Shown here piece after piece: positions 62,168 through 64,000 of a stretch of 64,000 bases of DNA. The position numbers and the translations under genes were made by a program. The stretch lies in NCBI GenBank assembly GCA_033763695.1, contig JANRKB010000015.1:1-64000 (forward strand). The letters are read 5' to 3'. The notes below the pieces were generated by a model that made no database searches, was not told where the DNA came from, and was given only the letters and a program-made list of their open reading frames with translations. Within the stretch, counting starts at the first letter, position 1; every line of letters starts with the position of its first letter. This DNA is from JANRKB01 sp033763695. GTDB taxonomy: Bacteria > Planctomycetota > Phycisphaerae > Phycisphaerales > UBA1924.

Positions 62168-62173
62168 GGAGGA
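62168..62173 (+). promoter_or_regulatory. Ribosome-binding site deciding the TTG start of the FmdB-type gene
   Basis: GGAGGA six bases before TTG 62180; the FmdB family normally begins MPTYDYxC, which fits this start exactly. Confidence 0.7.
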
Positions 62174-62179
62174 TCTGCG

Positions 62180-62569
62180 TTGCCGACGTATGACTATGTC
62201 TGCAAGAGTTGCTCGCACGCGTTCGAGCTGTTCCAGTCGATGAAGGACGCGCCGAAGCGCAAGTGTCCCGAATGCGGTAAGAACACGCTCGAGCGTCTCA
62301 TCGGCACCGGCGCTGCCGTCATGTTCAAGGGGTCGGGTTTCTACGAGACCGACTATCGCAGTGAGTCGTACAAGAAAGCCAAGGCCGCCGACACGCAGGG
62401 TGGTGCTGCCACGGACAAAACGCCCTCAGACAAGCCCGCAGACGCCAAGGCCGAAAGCAAGCCTGAGCCGAAGGCCGAGGCGAAAGCGCCCGCGCAAGCC
62501 AAGCCGGCCGCGAACGCTGCCAAGAGCGACTCAAGCAAAGCCGGAGGCAAGCAAGGCAAGAAGTCGTAG
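62180..62569 (+). CDS. FmdB-family zinc-ribbon protein with Lys/Ala/Pro tail
   Basis: A 129-residue protein. The first ~50 residues are the FmdB/putative regulatory zinc ribbon: LPTYDYVCKSCSHAFELFQS and KRKCPECGKNTLERLIGTG, with CxxC pairs at ~7-10 and ~31-34. Residues ~75-129 are low-complexity (KPADAKAESKPEPKAEAKAP and similar), resembling the tail of endonuclease IV at 1146. TTG 62180 gives the expected MPTYDY start; the in-frame upstream ATG at 62141 would place unrelated residues in front. Family function is uncertain (suggested regulatory or DNA/RNA binding). Confidence 0.85.
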   Translation: MPTYDYVCKSCSHAFELFQSMKDAPKRKCPECGKNTLERLIGTGAAVMFKGSGFYETDYRSESYKKAKAADTQGGAATDKTPSDKPADAKAESKPEPKAEAKAPAQAKPAANAAKSDSSKAGGKQGKKS

Positions 62570-62627
62570 CAGCGGGCGGTTGAAGCCCGTTGGCAGTTCG
62601 CTCGCTCGGCGCTGAACAGAGGACCAC

Positions 62628-63011
62628 ATGCGCATCATCGGACACGGCATCGACATCACGCCGATTGAGCGCATCGCCGAGATGATCGAGCGACACGGCG
62701 ATCACTTTCTCGCGCGCGTCTACACGAGCCTCGAACGTGACGCCGCCCGCGACAAGAAGCGAAACACCGAGCATTTTGCCGCACGCTTTGCCGCCAAGGA
62801 AGCAGCACTGAAGTCGATTGGCACGGGCTGGCGCGACGGCATTGCCTGGACCGACGTCGAGGTGGTGAATGAGCCATCCGGGCGACCCACGCTCCGCGTC
62901 CACGGCGAGGCCGCGCGGATCGCCAGCGGCATGGGCATCACGCAGTGGTGGATCTCACTCAGTCACACCAAGGAGCACGCGATCGCGAGCGTGATCGCCG
63001 TGCAGGCCTGA
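62628..63011 (+). CDS. acpS: Holo-[acyl-carrier-protein] synthase
   Basis: A 127-residue phosphopantetheinyl transferase that activates acyl carrier protein by transferring 4'-phosphopantetheine from CoA. The N-terminus IIGHGIDITPIERIAEMI carries the first metal-binding Asp in GxDI, and HFAARFAAKEAALKSIGTG (~49-67) has the catalytic WxxKEA-like Glu and Lys. The C-terminus has WISLSHTKEHAIASVIA. Its length is typical (about 125). It lies 58 bases after the FmdB-type gene on the same strand and ends 50 bases from a convergent gene. Confidence 0.94.
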   Translation: MRIIGHGIDITPIERIAEMIERHGDHFLARVYTSLERDAARDKKRNTEHFAARFAAKEAALKSIGTGWRDGIAWTDVEVVNEPSGRPTLRVHGEAARIASGMGITQWWISLSHTKEHAIASVIAVQA

Positions 63012-63061
63012 GGTTGTCCTGACAGGTTCTTCTTGACGCGTGCCTGGCAGCTGCAACTTGA

Positions 63062-63997
63062 CTACACCGGGGCCTGCGTCAGTGTCTTCATCACTTCGCC
63101 GGGCCGCGGCAGCGCCGTGCCGCACTCAGGACACACATCCGTAAGAATGTCGGCGAGGGCATAGTCGCACTGCGGACAACGCGGCTCGCTCACGCCCACG
63201 GTGAGGACGATTCCGCAGCCGACGCAGCGCGACGCACCGAGCGGCGCAGACTGTTCCTTCTGGCAACGCGGACAGGTGCAATGAACCGCCGCGATTCCTG
63301 CGATCTGTCGCACACGCACCCCATTGGGTCGACGATGCAGTCGATCAACGATGAAGAGCGACACCATTCCGGCAACGGCGAGGATGCCGAACGCGGCGCC
63401 AATGCGAACTTCGACGCTTTCGGGACCGACCCGATCGATGCCACCGCGTGGATCCTTGATCCATTCGCTGACGTTGATCCATGTGAAGCAGCCCGCGGCG
63501 GCGAAGGCGCAGCAGACACTCACCAGACGCAGTCGCGACCATCCGCCGGGCAACGTGGGAAACTGGCAGACGTTGCACAGCGATACGAGCGTCGCGATGA
63601 TGCCGCACTGAACGATGATCCACGGCGAGTCACTCCGTTCGCGCCAGATCCCGACCATCCCGAGGGCCCATCCAACCAGCACGGCCGCGACGCCGATCCA
63701 TCTCCAGTGCCGGTGCAGCGCGGGAAAGCCTGCGAGACATGCCGCGAGTGGAACCATGGTGAGCCATGTCGAGAATGCCATGCCCGCGAGGCGATTTTCG
63801 TACTGCCAACCGAGGCTGGGGATCCAGATCAACCCGAGCATCGGCACGCTGCCAAGCATCGCGACGATGATCGCGGTACGCATCGCGATGCGCACGGTTG
63901 GACGGCGTTCCATGGCGTGCATGATGGCGATCGCCTGACCGGCGAAGATGACGAGCGCAGAGGTGCCGGCGAATCGTCCGATGAGCGTGGAACTCAT
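63062..63997 (-). CDS. Multi-span membrane protein with C-terminal zinc ribbons
   Basis: A 311-residue protein starting at ATG 63997, three bases from the window edge. About six hydrophobic helices (for example STWLTMVPLAACLAGFPAL and ILAVAGMVSLFIVDRL) lead to a cytoplasmic-type tail with two zinc regions: CTCPRCQKEQSAP...CVGCGIVL and CPQCDYALADI...CPECGTALPRPG. The second has the same CxxCxYxLxxxxxxxCPECG form as the N-terminal ribbon of the protein at 4758, with the domain order swapped. Function unknown. A few in-frame codons before the ATG lie outside the window, so a slightly longer start cannot be excluded. Confidence 0.72.
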   Translation of the reverse strand: MSSTLIGRFAGTSALVIFAGQAIAIMHAMERRPTVRIAMRTAIIVAMLGSVPMLGLIWIPSLGWQYENRLAGMAFSTWLTMVPLAACLAGFPALHRHWRWIGVAAVLVGWALGMVGIWRERSDSPWIIVQCGIIATLVSLCNVCQFPTLPGGWSRLRLVSVCCAFAAAGCFTWINVSEWIKDPRGGIDRVGPESVEVRIGAAFGILAVAGMVSLFIVDRLHRRPNGVRVRQIAGIAAVHCTCPRCQKEQSAPLGASRCVGCGIVLTVGVSEPRCPQCDYALADILTDVCPECGTALPRPGEVMKTLTQAPV

Positions 63998-64000
63998 GAG

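Overview
This is high-G+C bacterial DNA, roughly two thirds G+C by eye, with closely packed genes and no rRNA, tRNA, CRISPR array, phage gene or transposase that I could find. Several features point to the Planctomycetota, most likely the Phycisphaerae. These are a pseudopilin with an FTLIELLVVIAIIA N-terminus and an H-X9-DG motif, exported proteins ending in paired dockerin-like calcium loops, two Gfo/Idh/MocA oxidoreductases, and membrane proteins carrying a C-x2-C-GY...CPECG zinc ribbon. This assignment is inference; no marker gene was compared.

Layout. At 1-4.4 kb a leftward set encodes a TPR lipoprotein (cut by the left edge), endonuclease IV, PlsY, thymidylate kinase and a PilZ protein. 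At 4.8-11 kb lie a zinc-ribbon membrane protein, a divergent uridine-kinase-like gene and CNT nucleoside transporter, a GT9 glycosyltransferase, SerC and BirA. At 11.1-26.2 kb there is a long leftward run: RdgB, a NYN RNase, a small lipoprotein, an S9 peptidase, an amidase and a GH38 alpha-mannosidase (these last three joined by 1-base TGATG overlaps), a PfkB kinase, an ALDH7 dehydrogenase, an RpiA homologue with an altered active site, IMP dehydrogenase and a protein of unknown function. At 26.5-37.3 kb is a cell-surface and sugar locus: a secreted gluzincin metalloprotease, two tandem exported paralogues with the same C-terminal calcium-loop tag, a pseudopilin, a GHL10 glycosidase, a sugar isomerase and two oxidoreductases. 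At 37.4-40.6 kb are glutamine synthetase III and TrpA.

From 40.6 to 47.8 kb the compact style breaks down. Housekeeping genes (ThiS-like, AccD, Rpe, RlmN, McsB, McsA) are separated by 0.3-1.1 kb spacers built of repeats. One family is a composite of several hairpins whose arms covary between copies, with two long copies in inverted orientation. A second is a 12-base motif, GTCTGATGTCTC or close to it, placed 30-60 bases upstream of four genes in coding orientation. A third is a GCGAAAA-type repeat. This is the most unusual part of the window.

From 48.4 kb to the end: ribosomal protein L28, an S10 carboxypeptidase homologue, AhcY downstream of an ArsR-methyltransferase fusion (a plausible S-adenosylhomocysteine control pair), a rhomboid protease, an RNase HII-like protein with an altered substrate motif, PanC, a class III aminotransferase, an M20 peptidase, a UvrD/PcrA helicase, an FmdB-type zinc ribbon, AcpS and a second zinc-ribbon membrane protein.

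Most functions are core metabolism: nucleotides, lipid synthesis, cofactors, the methyl cycle and nitrogen assimilation. The accessory interest lies in the tagged surface proteins, the peptidase-amidase-mannosidase operon and the repeat-laden block.
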